From Streptomyces stelliscabiei (GTDB taxonomy: Bacteria > Actinomycetota > Actinomycetes > Streptomycetales > Streptomycetaceae), in the NCBI RefSeq assembly GCF_014873495.1, contig NZ_JADBGF010000001.1:1054001-1118000 (forward strand): 64,000 bases of DNA. The letters are read 5' to 3'. The notes under the pieces were generated by a model that worked only from the letters and a program-made list of their open reading frames with translations, had not been told where the DNA came from and searched no databases. Positions 35,033 to 42,945 of the stretch are shown one piece after another; positions within the stretch are counted from its first letter, which is position 1, and each line of letters begins with the position of its first letter. The translations under genes and the position numbers were made by a program.

Positions 35033-35947
35033 CTATGGCCTGACTTTGTACGGTGCGGGACGGGAGCCGGGGCCGAGCCGTGCCAGGGCGCGGAGGATGT
35101 GCTGGGGCGGGAGTTGCCAGCGCAGACGGGCGGGGACGCGGCGCAGGAGGGTGCCGGTGCGCCGCAGTCGGCGGGTGACCAGGGCGGGCGCGGGGGCCGC
35201 CCTGCCGTACAACTCGTGGGCGTACGGAGGCAGGGAGGCGTACGCCAGGTCGGCCACGCGCCGCCACAGTGCCTCACGTGCCGGGACGAGCAACGGGTGG
35301 GTGGGCGGCCGGCGCAGGCAGTCGTCGACGTCGTGTGCCTCGGGTCCGGCGGCCGGCTCGGGGCGGGCCTTCTCGAAGTAGGCCGCCAGCTCGGCCCGGT
35401 CGCCCGGTACGTCGTCGAGGTCGAGGCCCACCAGGCGGGCGATGACGCGGTGTTCGCCGACATGGCGGTCGGCGGCGGTGTCGGTGAGGGGGTATCCGGA
35501 GCGGCGCAGGATGTGGGGGTAGGAGTCGATCTCGGCGCAGTGCACCCACAGCAGGAGGCCGGGTTCGTCGACGCCGTACCGCTCCCCCGTGTCCGGGTCG
35601 GTCGCCGGGAGGAGGCGGTGGGTCTTCCGGACGCGGGCACCCGCCCGCTCGGCCGCCTCCGTGGTGCCGTACGTCGACGTACCGACGAAGTTCGCCGTGC
35701 GCATCAGTCGGCCCCAGGCGTCCTTGCGGACGTCGGAGTTCTGCATCACGCCGCGCACCGCGCGCGGGTGCAGGGCCTGGAGGTAGAGCGCGCGGATCAC
35801 GGCGATCCACATCACAGGGTCGCCGTGGGCGGCCTGCCAGGTCACGGAGGCGGGCCCGAACAGGCCGGGGTCGGCCGCAGGGGGACGGCTGCGGGCGTCC
35901 TCGCGGTCAGGTGGGACCGCGGCCGCCCGGTGCCTGCGGAGCATCAC
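35033..35947 (-). CDS. DUF2236 / MpaB-like oxygenase family protein
   Basis: A 304-residue protein of the DUF2236 family, related to the latex-clearing protein and MpaB heme-type oxygenases. Family features: FGPASVTWQAAHGDPVMWIAVIRALYLQALHPRAVRGVMQNSD and the later WVHCAEIDSYPHILRR helix, where a conserved His (WVHC) is a candidate heme ligand. GTG 35947 and ATG 35944 are adjacent possible starts; neither has a strong ribosome site. Function is uncertain; oxidation of hydrophobic substrates is typical for the group. The kinase gene lies 67 bases downstream on the same strand. Confidence 0.78.
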   Translation of the reverse strand: MMLRRHRAAAVPPDREDARSRPPAADPGLFGPASVTWQAAHGDPVMWIAVIRALYLQALHPRAVRGVMQNSDVRKDAWGRLMRTANFVGTSTYGTTEAAERAGARVRKTHRLLPATDPDTGERYGVDEPGLLLWVHCAEIDSYPHILRRSGYPLTDTAADRHVGEHRVIARLVGLDLDDVPGDRAELAAYFEKARPEPAAGPEAHDVDDCLRRPPTHPLLVPAREALWRRVADLAYASLPPYAHELYGRAAPAPALVTRRLRRTGTLLRRVPARLRWQLPPQHILRALARLGPGSRPAPYKVRP

Positions 35948-36168
35948 GTCGACCCGCGCCGGTGCCGACCGGACTCAGCCGGGTGCTGGGCTCTCCGCGG
36001 AGCCTTCTTGCCACATCGGTGCACCTTCATGGACCTTTCCGCCCTTGTCCTCCGAGTGACTCTTCCCGGAGCGCCGCCGGAGCGCCGCCGGATCATCCTC
36101 GTGCGACCGGACGCGTGCGCCGCCTCGACGGGGCAGCCGCGATCTCCGGAGAACGAACTCTGCGCCGG

Positions 36169-36633
36169 CTACGCACCGCCGTCGCCGTCGCCGTCGCCGT
36201 CGCGCAGGGAATGGATCATGCTCCGCAGGATGCGGAACGCCTCCGACTGCTCGGTCCCGGTCATCCCGGCCAGCATTCTGACCTCGACCGACCGGACCGC
36301 CACGGTCGCCTTCTCCAGGCTCCGCCGACCGCGCGGCGTGAGCCGTGCGGGGAGAGCCTTCCCGACCGGCGCCTCCGCGGGCCTGGTCACGTAGCCGTCC
36401 CGTTCCAGGGCCTGGAGCAGTACGTTCATCGACTGCCGGGTCACGAACGCACCCCGCGCGAGTTCGGAGTTCGACAGGCCCGGTCGCTGGGCCAGCAGTT
36501 CGAGGCAGGAGTAGTGCGTCACGTTCATCCCGAGCGGCCGCAGCACCTCCTCCATGGCCGTGCGCAGGACGCTCGACGCCTCCTTCAGCAGGTAGCCCAG
36601 TGACGTCTCCAGGTCCACACCGTCTTGATTCAT
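36169..36633 (-). CDS. MarR family transcriptional regulator
   Basis: A 154-residue winged-helix regulator. Residues 30-100 form the MarR DNA-binding domain (LGMNVTHYSCLELLAQRPGLSNSELARGAFVTRQSMNVLLQALERDGYVTRP). The C-terminus ends in DGDGDGDGGA, encoded by a GTCGCC microsatellite at 36181-36204. It is divergent from the VOC protein gene, with 59 bases between them and two inverted repeats, a normal layout for an autoregulated MarR repressor controlling its neighbour. Confidence 0.9.
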   Translation of the reverse strand: MNQDGVDLETSLGYLLKEASSVLRTAMEEVLRPLGMNVTHYSCLELLAQRPGLSNSELARGAFVTRQSMNVLLQALERDGYVTRPAEAPVGKALPARLTPRGRRSLEKATVAVRSVEVRMLAGMTGTEQSEAFRILRSMIHSLRDGDGDGDGGA

Positions 36634-36648
36634 GTCAGTACTTTGACA
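36633..36648. promoter_or_regulatory. MarR operator 1
   Basis: TGTCAG-N4-TTGACA, an inverted repeat with 5 of 6 matching bases per arm, overlaps the start codon of the MarR gene. A second, perfect copy lies 10 bases away at 36659-36674. Confidence 0.6.
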
Positions 36649-36658
36649 TAGGGTCCTG

Positions 36659-36674
36659 TGTCAGAAAGCTGACA
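36659..36674. promoter_or_regulatory. MarR operator 2
   Basis: TGTCAG-N4-CTGACA, a perfect 6+4+6 inverted repeat between the MarR and VOC genes, 26 bases from centre to centre with operator 1. The pair of sites in the divergent region suggests that MarR represses both genes. Confidence 0.65.
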
Positions 36675-36692
36675 TAGAGAAGGAGCATCAGC

Positions 36693-37061
36693 ATGCCCGT
36701 CACCGGCCCCGACTTCATTTCCCTCCAGGCGCGCGACCTCGACGCCTCACGGGCGTTCTACGAGCAGTACCTGGGCCTCGTCCGCTCGCCGGCCGGCCCC
36801 CCGCACGCCGTGGTCTTCGAGACGAAGCCGATCGCGTTCGCACTGCGCGAAATCGTTCCCGGCACCGATCTCGCATCCGTCGCCCAGCCCGGCATCGGCG
36901 CCGCGATCTGGCTGCACGCCACCGATGTCCAGGCCATTCACGACGCCCTCGTCGCCGACGGTCACACCATCGTCTCCGGGCCGATCGACGGCCCCTTCGG
37001 TCGGACATTCACCTTCGCCGACCCCGACGGCTACCAGATCACTCTGCACGACCGCACCTGA
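36693..37061 (+). CDS. VOC (glyoxalase/bleomycin-resistance fold) protein
   Basis: A 122-residue single-chain VOC protein. It has the N-terminal FISLQARDLDASRAFYEQYLGL strand-helix and the C-terminal GPIDGPFGRTFTFADPDGYQITLHD with the conserved Asp-Pro-Asp-Gly turn typical of the fold. Roles in the superfamily include glyoxalase, dioxygenase and antibiotic binding. Divergence from a MarR repressor and the two operators suggests an inducible detoxification or resistance function. An AGAAGGAG site precedes the ATG. Confidence 0.87.
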   Translation: MPVTGPDFISLQARDLDASRAFYEQYLGLVRSPAGPPHAVVFETKPIAFALREIVPGTDLASVAQPGIGAAIWLHATDVQAIHDALVADGHTIVSGPIDGPFGRTFTFADPDGYQITLHDRT

Positions 37062-37390
37062 CCGGCCGAACGCCGCCGGATGATCACCCGCTCCTTTGAA
37101 GACATCTCGCTGGTGCACAGCCCGTACGGGCCGGCGGTGTGAGTTCGTCCGCGTCGGCAGCGACACCCAGGGAGAGCCGTTCACGGCAGTCGCGCGCCCG
37201 CACCGGACCTCTCCCTCGTGACCCGAGCCCCCAGCACTGCGCGCCCATGCCTGACCTGCGGTTCTGGCCCGCCGGAGCCGGGCACCGGTGACAGACCGGG
37301 CATCGGCGAGCACCTCCGCCGACCGAATCCGGACTGCTCGGGCATCTCGGTGCCGGGGTGGACCGGGGGGCGTCCCACCCCGGCCGGGTC
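37062..37390. other. intergenic region with one hairpin, no gene seen
   Basis: A 329-bp gap between the VOC gene and the DUF418 gene end. All short frames are interrupted and none resembles a known protein. The right end carries the inverted repeat described at 37353-37383. Confidence 0.4.
37353..37383 (-). terminator. hairpin downstream of DUF418 gene
   Basis: CCGGGGTGG (37353-37361) pairs with CCACCCCGG (37375-37383) across a 13-base loop, starting 8 bases past the stop codon of the leftward DUF418 gene. Confidence 0.55.
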
Positions 37391-38638
37391 TCATCGGATG
37401 TTCTTCGCCGGCTTGGTGGCGGCGTCGAGGAGGTGTTCCAGGGGGCCTCGGCGGAAGAAGCGGGACCAGATCGCGGCGAAGACGGTCGCCCCGAGGACGA
37501 ACATGATCAGCGGCACCCACGATTGCTGGGTGCCGGTCCCGGCGGGCACGGACAGCGCGGACTGGGCGAGGAAGTGGCCGACGTAGGCGGTCAGGGACAT
37601 GGTGCCCACGGCGATGACCGGCTTCGCCAGGCGGCGCAGTCGCGGCAGGCGGTCCATCGCCACCGTCGCGCCCACGATCACGAGGATCGCGACACCTACG
37701 CTGCCGATGATGTCGAACGTGGTCCCGCTGTGCGGCCCGGCCTTCAGCAGGAACGACGCGGACAACTCGGGGAACGACCCCCCGTCCGGGGGCATCGAAC
37801 CGGAGCTGCCGGACGACGACCCGTCTTCCGCCATGCTCCTCAACGCGCCCGATCCGGCGAGCAGCAGGGACATGCCGTAGGCGGCCGCGATGAGGCAGGC
37901 GCCGAGCGCGGCGAGGCGCTTCTGAACGGTGCCGCAGGACAGGTCGAGGCGGCCCAGTGCCATGCCCGCGATCACGAACGACATCCACGTGAGCGCCGGG
38001 TAGAAGCCGGTGAGCAGCAGATCGAGCACTCCCACCTCGCTGAGGCGGCGGAGCGGGTCGTAGGCGTTGATGCTCTCCTGGACCGGCGAAGTCAGCAGCG
38101 AGGTCAGGACGAACGCCAACTGCGGTGTGACGAGGGCGAACGCGGCCGCGATGATCGCGAGTGTCCTGGCACGCAGTCGCACCAGGGGCAGGGCGAGGAG
38201 GAAGTAGACCCCGTAGAAGCCGAGGATGATCACTCCCCCGTACTCCCTCGCCAGCACGGTGCCCAGCACCAGCAGGACCACGGCACGGATCGCGATACGG
38301 GCCTTCGCCTGCCGGCCCGCCAGGCCCGTCTTCGGCTCGCGGCGGCCGGCGATCAGCATCAGCGAGAACCCGGCGAGAGTGGCGAACAGGACCGACGAGT
38401 GGCCGTCCGCCACGTAGCGGATCCAGCTCGCCACGCCGGTCGTGGCGGACAGCGGGGGGCCGATGTGCACGATGTACATGCCGAACACCGCCAGCGCGCG
38501 GGCCAGGTCCACCCCGACGAGGCGTCCCATCGAGGGACCGGGCGAGGCCGGTACGGCGGACTCTGGGGAGGTTCGGGGCGGCGGAGGTGAGTTCTCCGGG
38601 AGAGTTGACGTCTCCTGCGGCGGCTGTGTCTGTGTCAT
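37391..38638 (-). CDS. DUF418-type multi-pass membrane protein (acyltransferase-like)
   Basis: A 415-residue integral membrane protein starting at ATG 38638. A Pro/Ser-rich cytosolic N-terminus of ~35 residues precedes GRLVGVDLARALAVFGMYIVHIGPP, the first helix with the RxxGVDxARxxAxxGM signature shared by DUF418 and heparan-glucosaminide acetyltransferase-like proteins. About ten hydrophobic segments follow, with a Ser/Gly-rich loop (GSSSGSSGSMPPDGGS) near residue 270 and the C-terminal SLTAYVGHFLAQSAL motif of DUF418. These proteins may transfer acyl groups to envelope molecules; this is not established. Confidence 0.82.
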   Translation of the reverse strand: MTQTQPPQETSTLPENSPPPPRTSPESAVPASPGPSMGRLVGVDLARALAVFGMYIVHIGPPLSATTGVASWIRYVADGHSSVLFATLAGFSLMLIAGRREPKTGLAGRQAKARIAIRAVVLLVLGTVLAREYGGVIILGFYGVYFLLALPLVRLRARTLAIIAAAFALVTPQLAFVLTSLLTSPVQESINAYDPLRRLSEVGVLDLLLTGFYPALTWMSFVIAGMALGRLDLSCGTVQKRLAALGACLIAAAYGMSLLLAGSGALRSMAEDGSSSGSSGSMPPDGGSFPELSASFLLKAGPHSGTTFDIIGSVGVAILVIVGATVAMDRLPRLRRLAKPVIAVGTMSLTAYVGHFLAQSALSVPAGTGTQQSWVPLIMFVLGATVFAAIWSRFFRRGPLEHLLDAATKPAKNIR

Positions 38639-38852
38639 ACGGCAAACCTCGCGCGGAGCCCACGGGACGGGCCATCCGGCAGGCTTCGGTATCGCCCCCG
38701 CCGACCGGTGGGTACCGCCCTGCCGACTGGCGGAACCTCGTCCCCGACCCGGTCCGGTGCGACCGGGCGGTGCTCTTGTCCAGCCACTCGGCGGGGGTGG
38801 ACCCGACGGTTGCCGGATGGGTGCGGGCCGGCTGCGCTTCCAGAGTGGAGGC

Positions 38853-39068
38853 ATGACACACCGTGCGCGACACAGGGAGCCCGACACCTCCCGCGCCTCA
38901 CCAGCTGACGAACCGGGGCATGACGTGGTCCCTCGCAGGGGCGACTTCCTGGAGTTCCTCGGCCTGGTGCTGGCTGCGGGCGCCCTCGTCCTGGTCGTCG
39001 TACGCCCTGAGTTCCCCGAAGCGTTGGTGCGCGCCCTCTCCTCGAGCACGGCCGGACTCGTCCGCTGA
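38853..39068 (+). CDS. possible small single-pass membrane protein
   Basis: A 71-residue frame starting at ATG 38853 has a charged N-terminal half and one hydrophobic segment FLEFLGLVLAAGALVLVVV (about residues 33-51), followed by a short tail. GGAG lies only 2 bases before the ATG, which is too close for a good ribosome site. I recognise no family. It may be a genuine small membrane protein or chance coding at the edge of a degraded region. Confidence 0.35.
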   Translation: MTHRARHREPDTSRASPADEPGHDVVPRRGDFLEFLGLVLAAGALVLVVVRPEFPEALVRALSSSTAGLVR

Positions 39069-39335
39069 GCCCGCCCACCATCACGCTCTCGGGTCCCGCG
39101 CCGAGGGCGATCAGGTGCCGGGCGAGGCGGTTGGCGCGACGGTTCAGTTCGTCGTACGTCAGCTCCGTGGTTCCGGTGGCATCCTCGCCGTCCGCGCGGC
39201 TCATGTCGGTCACGTCGTAGACGAACTTGGTGGCCAGGACAACCTCGTCGCGGAAGCCCTTGACCGGCCGCCCGAGCAGTTGCTCGCTGGTGTCGCCGCC
39301 CCGCCCGTACTCGGCGGCACCGCACCTCGCCCGCT
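39060..39335 (-). pseudogene. chimeric remnant: aldo/keto reductase piece fused to NRPS adenylation-domain piece
   Basis: Reading leftwards, a frame opens after an in-frame TAG with AAEYGRGGDTSEQLLGRPVK and FRDEVVLATKF, which is the YG..NEELVGRAL..RRDEVVLATKFG region of an aldo/keto reductase. After a short bridge it continues in the same frame as TTELTYDELNRRANRLARHL, the TYxELNxRANRLARxL core of a peptide-synthetase adenylation domain. Neither part is long enough to function. No start for either parent gene is present. I read it as two gene fragments joined by deletion or rearrangement. Confidence 0.6.
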
Positions 39336-39431
39336 AGGGCACCGACGTGCACGTCACGCACGGGCAAGCCGTCCGCCCGGTCGCTGCGTCGCCCTGCACG
39401 ACGGGAGCAGGCTCCGCTGGTGTCGGCTTGC

Positions 39432-40235
39432 TCAGATGTGAAAGCCTGGCAGTGACAGGTACTTGAGCTGCTGGTACTCGTGGAGGCCTTCCGGTCCGCC
39501 CTCACGGCCCAGGCCGGACTGCTTGATCCCGCCGAAGGGTGCCGCGACGTCGGAGACCAGGCCGCGGTTGATGCCGACCATTCCGGCCTGCAACCGGGCG
39601 GCGACCCGCCGGGCGCGGTCGATGTGGGACGTCATCACATACGACGCGAGGCCGTGCTCGGTGTCGTTGGACACCGCTATGGCCTCGGCCTCGGTGGAGA
39701 AGCGGTGGATGGCGGCGACGGGGCCGAAGACCTCCTCGCACATGATCGCGGCATCGGCGGGGACGTGGTCCAGCACGGTCGGGGCGGCATAGTGCCCCGG
39801 CCCGTCAGGGATGTCCGCCTGGCCGACGACGACGGCACCACGGGCCACGGCGTCCTCGACGAGGCTGCGGACCTTGTCCACCGCGCGGGGGTCGGCCAAC
39901 GGGCCGAGCTCGGTGTCCTCCCGGTCCGGGGCACCCACACGGATGGCGGCGATCCGTTCGCCCAGCGCCGCGGCGAACGCGTCGGCGATTCCCTCCTGGA
40001 CCAGGAACCGGTTGGCGCCGACACAGGACTGGCCCCCAGCCGCATCTTCGCGATCATCGCTTCACGGACCGCGAGGTCGAGGTCGGCGTCGTCGAAGACC
40101 AGGAACGGCGCGTTGCCGCCCAGCTCCATCGAAGTGCGCAGCACCCGCGCACCACTCTGCAGCAGCAGTAGCCTGCCGACCGGAGTAGAGCCGGTGAACG
40201 ACAGCTTGCGCAGCCGGGAATCGGTCAGGCGGCCG
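39432..40235 (-). pseudogene. succinate-semialdehyde-type aldehyde dehydrogenase, 5' truncated and frameshifted
   Basis: The leftward sequence starts inside an aldehyde dehydrogenase at [22 protein letters not shown] and includes the catalytic-Glu segment [20 protein letters not shown]. At AKMRLG the frame breaks: a run of five C at 40033-40037 on the plus strand is one base short, and restoring it gives [10 protein letters not shown] with the catalytic Cys. The rest (from 39938 leftward) is a good C-terminus: [29 protein letters not shown]. About 220 N-terminal residues are missing; the break abuts the end of the ABC ATPase gene. The parent is GabD-like, fitting amine/GABA catabolism. Confidence 0.8.
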
Positions 40236-41163
40236 AGGCCCGCAGCCGCCCCGGCTGCACGGCGACCTTCACCTCGGTGCCGGGAGCCAGCTGATGGCGG
40301 CGCGCCTTCAGCAGACCACCGGAGTTGTCCAGGCGGACCAGGGTGTGCTCGCCGTCGTGCTGTTCGATGCGGCCGGGCAGGAAGTTGGCCGCGCCGAGGA
40401 AGTCGGCCACGAAGGGGGTCTTGGGCCGCTCGAACAGCTCGCGAGGGGTGTCGAACTGCTCGATCAGGCCGTTGCGCATCACCGCGATGCGATCCGACAT
40501 CACCAGCGCCTCTTCCTGGTCGTGCGTCACGTAGATGACGGTCAGGCCGAGTTCCTGCTGGATGGTCTTGATCTCGATCTGCAGCTGGTCGCGGAGCTTC
40601 TTGTCCAGCGCGCCCAGCGGTTCGTCCATGAGGATGACCGGCGGCCGGTAGACCAGCGCCCGGCACAGGGCGACGCGCTGCTGCTGGCCGCCGGACAGTT
40701 CACGCGGCTTGCGTCCGCCGAACCCGGACAGCCCCGCGATCTCCAGCGTCTCCCCCACCCGCCGGCGGATCTCGTCCTTGCCCACCCCGCGCAGGGTGAG
40801 GGGGAAGGCGACGTTCTCGCTGACGGTCATATGAGGGAAGAGCAGGTACTGCTGGAAGACGAAACCCAGGCCGCGCTTCTGCGGGGCGAGGCGGGTGACG
40901 TCGCGGCCTCCGACGGTGATGGTGCCGGAGTCGGGTTCGCAGAACCCGGCGATCATCATCAGCGTCGTGGTCTTGCCCGACCCGGAGGAGCCGAGGAAGG
41001 TGACGAACTCCCCCGCCGCGATCTCCATCGACGCCTCGTCGACGGCGACGACGCCGCCGTAGGTCTTGCGCAGAGCCACCACCGACAGCGCTTTGCCGGT
41101 CGCGGTGGCCGGCGCCACGCCTGTCACCTTCACCGCCGGTGCGGCGACACCGAAATCAGCCAC
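40225..41163 (-). CDS. polyamine-type ABC transporter ATPase (PotA-like)
   Basis: A 312-residue ATP-binding subunit. Walker [11 protein letters not shown]-loop [12 protein letters not shown], signature [14 protein letters not shown], Walker [13 protein letters not shown] and H-loop [10 protein letters not shown] are intact. The C-terminal TOBE region ([24 protein letters not shown]) is short: the protein stops at [10 protein letters not shown], just where the truncated aldehyde dehydrogenase begins, while PotA-type ATPases usually have 350-380 residues. So the 3' end was probably cut by the deletion that joined the two genes, though the ATPase domain itself should be active. No permease genes are present; the adjacent binding protein is itself truncated. 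Confidence 0.85.
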   Translation of the reverse strand: MADFGVAAPAVKVTGVAPATATGKALSVVALRKTYGGVVAVDEASMEIAAGEFVTFLGSSGSGKTTTLMMIAGFCEPDSGTITVGGRDVTRLAPQKRGLGFVFQQYLLFPHMTVSENVAFPLTLRGVGKDEIRRRVGETLEIAGLSGFGGRKPRELSGGQQQRVALCRALVYRPPVILMDEPLGALDKKLRDQLQIEIKTIQQELGLTVIYVTHDQEEALVMSDRIAVMRNGLIEQFDTPRELFERPKTPFVADFLGAANFLPGRIEQHDGEHTLVRLDNSGGLLKARRHQLAPGTEVKVAVQPGRLRASAA

Positions 41164-41650
41164 GAGCCCACTCCAGCCAGCGCTTGGTGACGGCCGACTC
41201 GTTCTTCAGCCACCAGTCGATGTCCGTGTCGAAGCCCTTGTCGTAGTACTTCGGCGCACCCGCGGACTCGTTGCGCTGCTCCTCGGTGAGCTTGCCGTAG
41301 GCCACGGGCGAGGACGGGTTCGACGGGAAGAACTTGACCAGGTTGGCCTGGCTCTCCGCGCGCAGGGAGAAGTCCATGAGCTGGTAGGCGTTGTCCACGT
41401 TCGCCGCGCCCTTGGCGATGGCGTAACCCGAGAACTGGCGGCGCATACCGTTGAGCTGCCGGGTGACCGGGACACCCTGCTTCTCCAGGTCGGCGAGTCG
41501 GCCGTCCCAGACGGTGGACATCGTGACCTCCTGGCGGCTGAGTAGCACGCCGGGCAGCGGGCCGCTGTCCCAGAACTTCTTGATGTCACCCCGCAGCCGG
41601 GTCAGCACCTTGAAGGCACGCTCCACATCCAGCGGGTACAGCTTTGGGGA
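41156..41650 (-). pseudogene. polyamine-type ABC substrate-binding protein, 5' truncated
   Basis: The last ~160 residues of a spermidine/putrescine-type periplasmic binding protein are readable: LYPLDVERAFKVLTRLRGDI, TVWDGRLADLEKQGVPV, AYQLMDFSLRAESQANLVKF and [30 protein letters not shown]. Upstream of about 41650 the open frame continues but is no longer protein-like, so the signal peptide and N-terminal lobe are lost. The stop overlaps the start of the ATPase gene by 8 bases, showing the original operon order binding protein then ATPase. It cannot bind ligand as it stands. Confidence 0.75.
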
Positions 41651-42128
41651 CGCGTGGGACCAGCTGTGCGGGGCCTTACCTCGCGGGTGGGGGGTGGGGC
41701 AGGGTGGCGAACGTGGGCAGAGCATCGCCCGCTTGCGTTGCCGATCGCCGTTCGGGGCGCGTGTTCGTCGTGGATCGAAGTCCCCGACGGCCTTGTCGTC
41801 GGCGCGACATCGGCTGGGTGACCGGGTGAGTGGCGGTGGGCACTGGATGAGCCGTTGCCAAACGGGGTCTGGCACGCACTCGTGGGCGTGGCCCTTCCCG
41901 ATATGCGGAGGCCGACGACGCGTCGCGGCTGTGCCGGCGGGTCCGGGGGCTCGGATGCGGTTGTCGGCCCGAGCGCACTGTGGGTGACACCGTTCGAGTG
42001 CGGAGCATGGGGGACGCGCTCGACGCGTATTCGACAGTTCATGCCGCAATCCGCAGTTGTCCAAGGCAGAAGGTGAGAGGAGAGCGGGTCGTCCAGCCCT
42101 TGCTGGTGGTGGTGCCCGGCAGGGGTGT
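41651..42128. other. 478-bp region without recognisable gene
   Basis: This lies between the truncated binding-protein gene and the SDR stop codon. Frames are short or compositionally odd on both strands, and the N-terminal half and signal sequence of the binding protein are not here. It is probably scrambled DNA left by a rearrangement. No clear IS end or direct repeat was found. Confidence 0.4.
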
Positions 42129-42863
42129 TCAGGAGGCGGTGTACCCGCCGTCGACGGTCAGCACCGATCCGGTCACGTACGACGACTCCGACGATGCGAA
42201 GAAGAGCACCGCGTCGGCGACCTCTTCGGGGGTGGCGAGGCGCTGGAGCGGGATCGTGCTCTCGCGCTCGCGGCGGTAGGCCTCGGGGTCGGGCCTGCGC
42301 TCGAATGCCGCTTCGATGATCGGGGTGGCGGTCAGGCCAGGAGCGACGACATTGACACGGATGTTGCGCGGGGCCCACTCGATCGCCGCGCCCTTGGCGA
42401 GCATGATGAGGCCCCCCTTCGCGGCGGAGTACAGGACCTGCCCGGCCATACCGACCATGCCCAGCCGTGAACTGACGCAGACGAAGGAGCCGCCGGACTC
42501 GGGCATCAGCGGCGCGAAGTGCTTCATCACCAGGAACGCGCTGAGAAGGTTGCTCTCCAGCACGTTCCTCGCGTCGTCGCAGGCCATCTCGGTGAGCGGA
42601 CCGTCGGCCTGCAGACCGTGGTTGAGGACGACGACGTCGACGGTGCCGAAGGATTCCGCGGCCTGCTCGGCCAGGTGCTCGACGAACGCCTCGTCGTTGA
42701 GGTCGCCGGGAACGTAGAGGTCGTCGGGCTGAGCGCTGTCGAACCGCTCCCTGCGGCCGGTGAGCAGCAGCCGACCGCCCTCACGGCGGAAGTGGGAACT
42801 CACCGCCTGCCCTATGCCACTGCTGGCGCCTGTCACCAGGGCGGTGACGTTCTTGAGTCTCAT
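42129..42863 (-). CDS. SDR family oxidoreductase
   Basis: A 244-residue short-chain dehydrogenase. ATG 42863 is preferred to GTG 42872 because GGAG lies 8 bases before it. Cofactor motif TGASSGIG (residues about 9-16), LNHGLQADG in place of the usual NNAG, catalytic Ser in VCVSSRLG, and YSAAKGG (Tyr-x-x-x-Lys) are present, as is the C-terminal LTVDGGYTA. RR in TGRRERF suggests NADP(H). It is on the same strand as, and 82 bases after, the DSD1-like gene, so they probably share the operon that begins with RidA. Confidence 0.88.
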   Translation of the reverse strand: MRLKNVTALVTGASSGIGQAVSSHFRREGGRLLLTGRRERFDSAQPDDLYVPGDLNDEAFVEHLAEQAAESFGTVDVVVLNHGLQADGPLTEMACDDARNVLESNLLSAFLVMKHFAPLMPESGGSFVCVSSRLGMVGMAGQVLYSAAKGGLIMLAKGAAIEWAPRNIRVNVVAPGLTATPIIEAAFERRPDPEAYRRERESTIPLQRLATPEEVADAVLFFASSESSYVTGSVLTVDGGYTAS

Positions 42864-42945
42864 GTCGGGCACTCCTGTCGCGGGGGAGATCGGTCGGGGG
42901 CGGGGCGGGGGCGGGTACGAGGGTCTCGTCCCGTGCCGCTCACGC

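Noticed and set aside
34966-35640. N-terminal extension of the Ser/Thr kinase to 35640
   Set aside because: It overlaps the DUF2236 gene in another frame, is Arg/Pro/Thr-rich shadow coding, and the kinase P-loop begins right after MADTRLIQGRY at 34965.
36181-36204. GTCGCC microsatellite as a phase-variable switch
   Set aside because: Units of six bases keep the reading frame, so it only varies a short Asp-Gly tail of MarR.
37079-37210. Possible DUF397 or short peptide gene after the VOC gene
   Set aside because: Frames are interrupted every 20-30 codons and no DUF397 signature (WRKSSYS...) is present.
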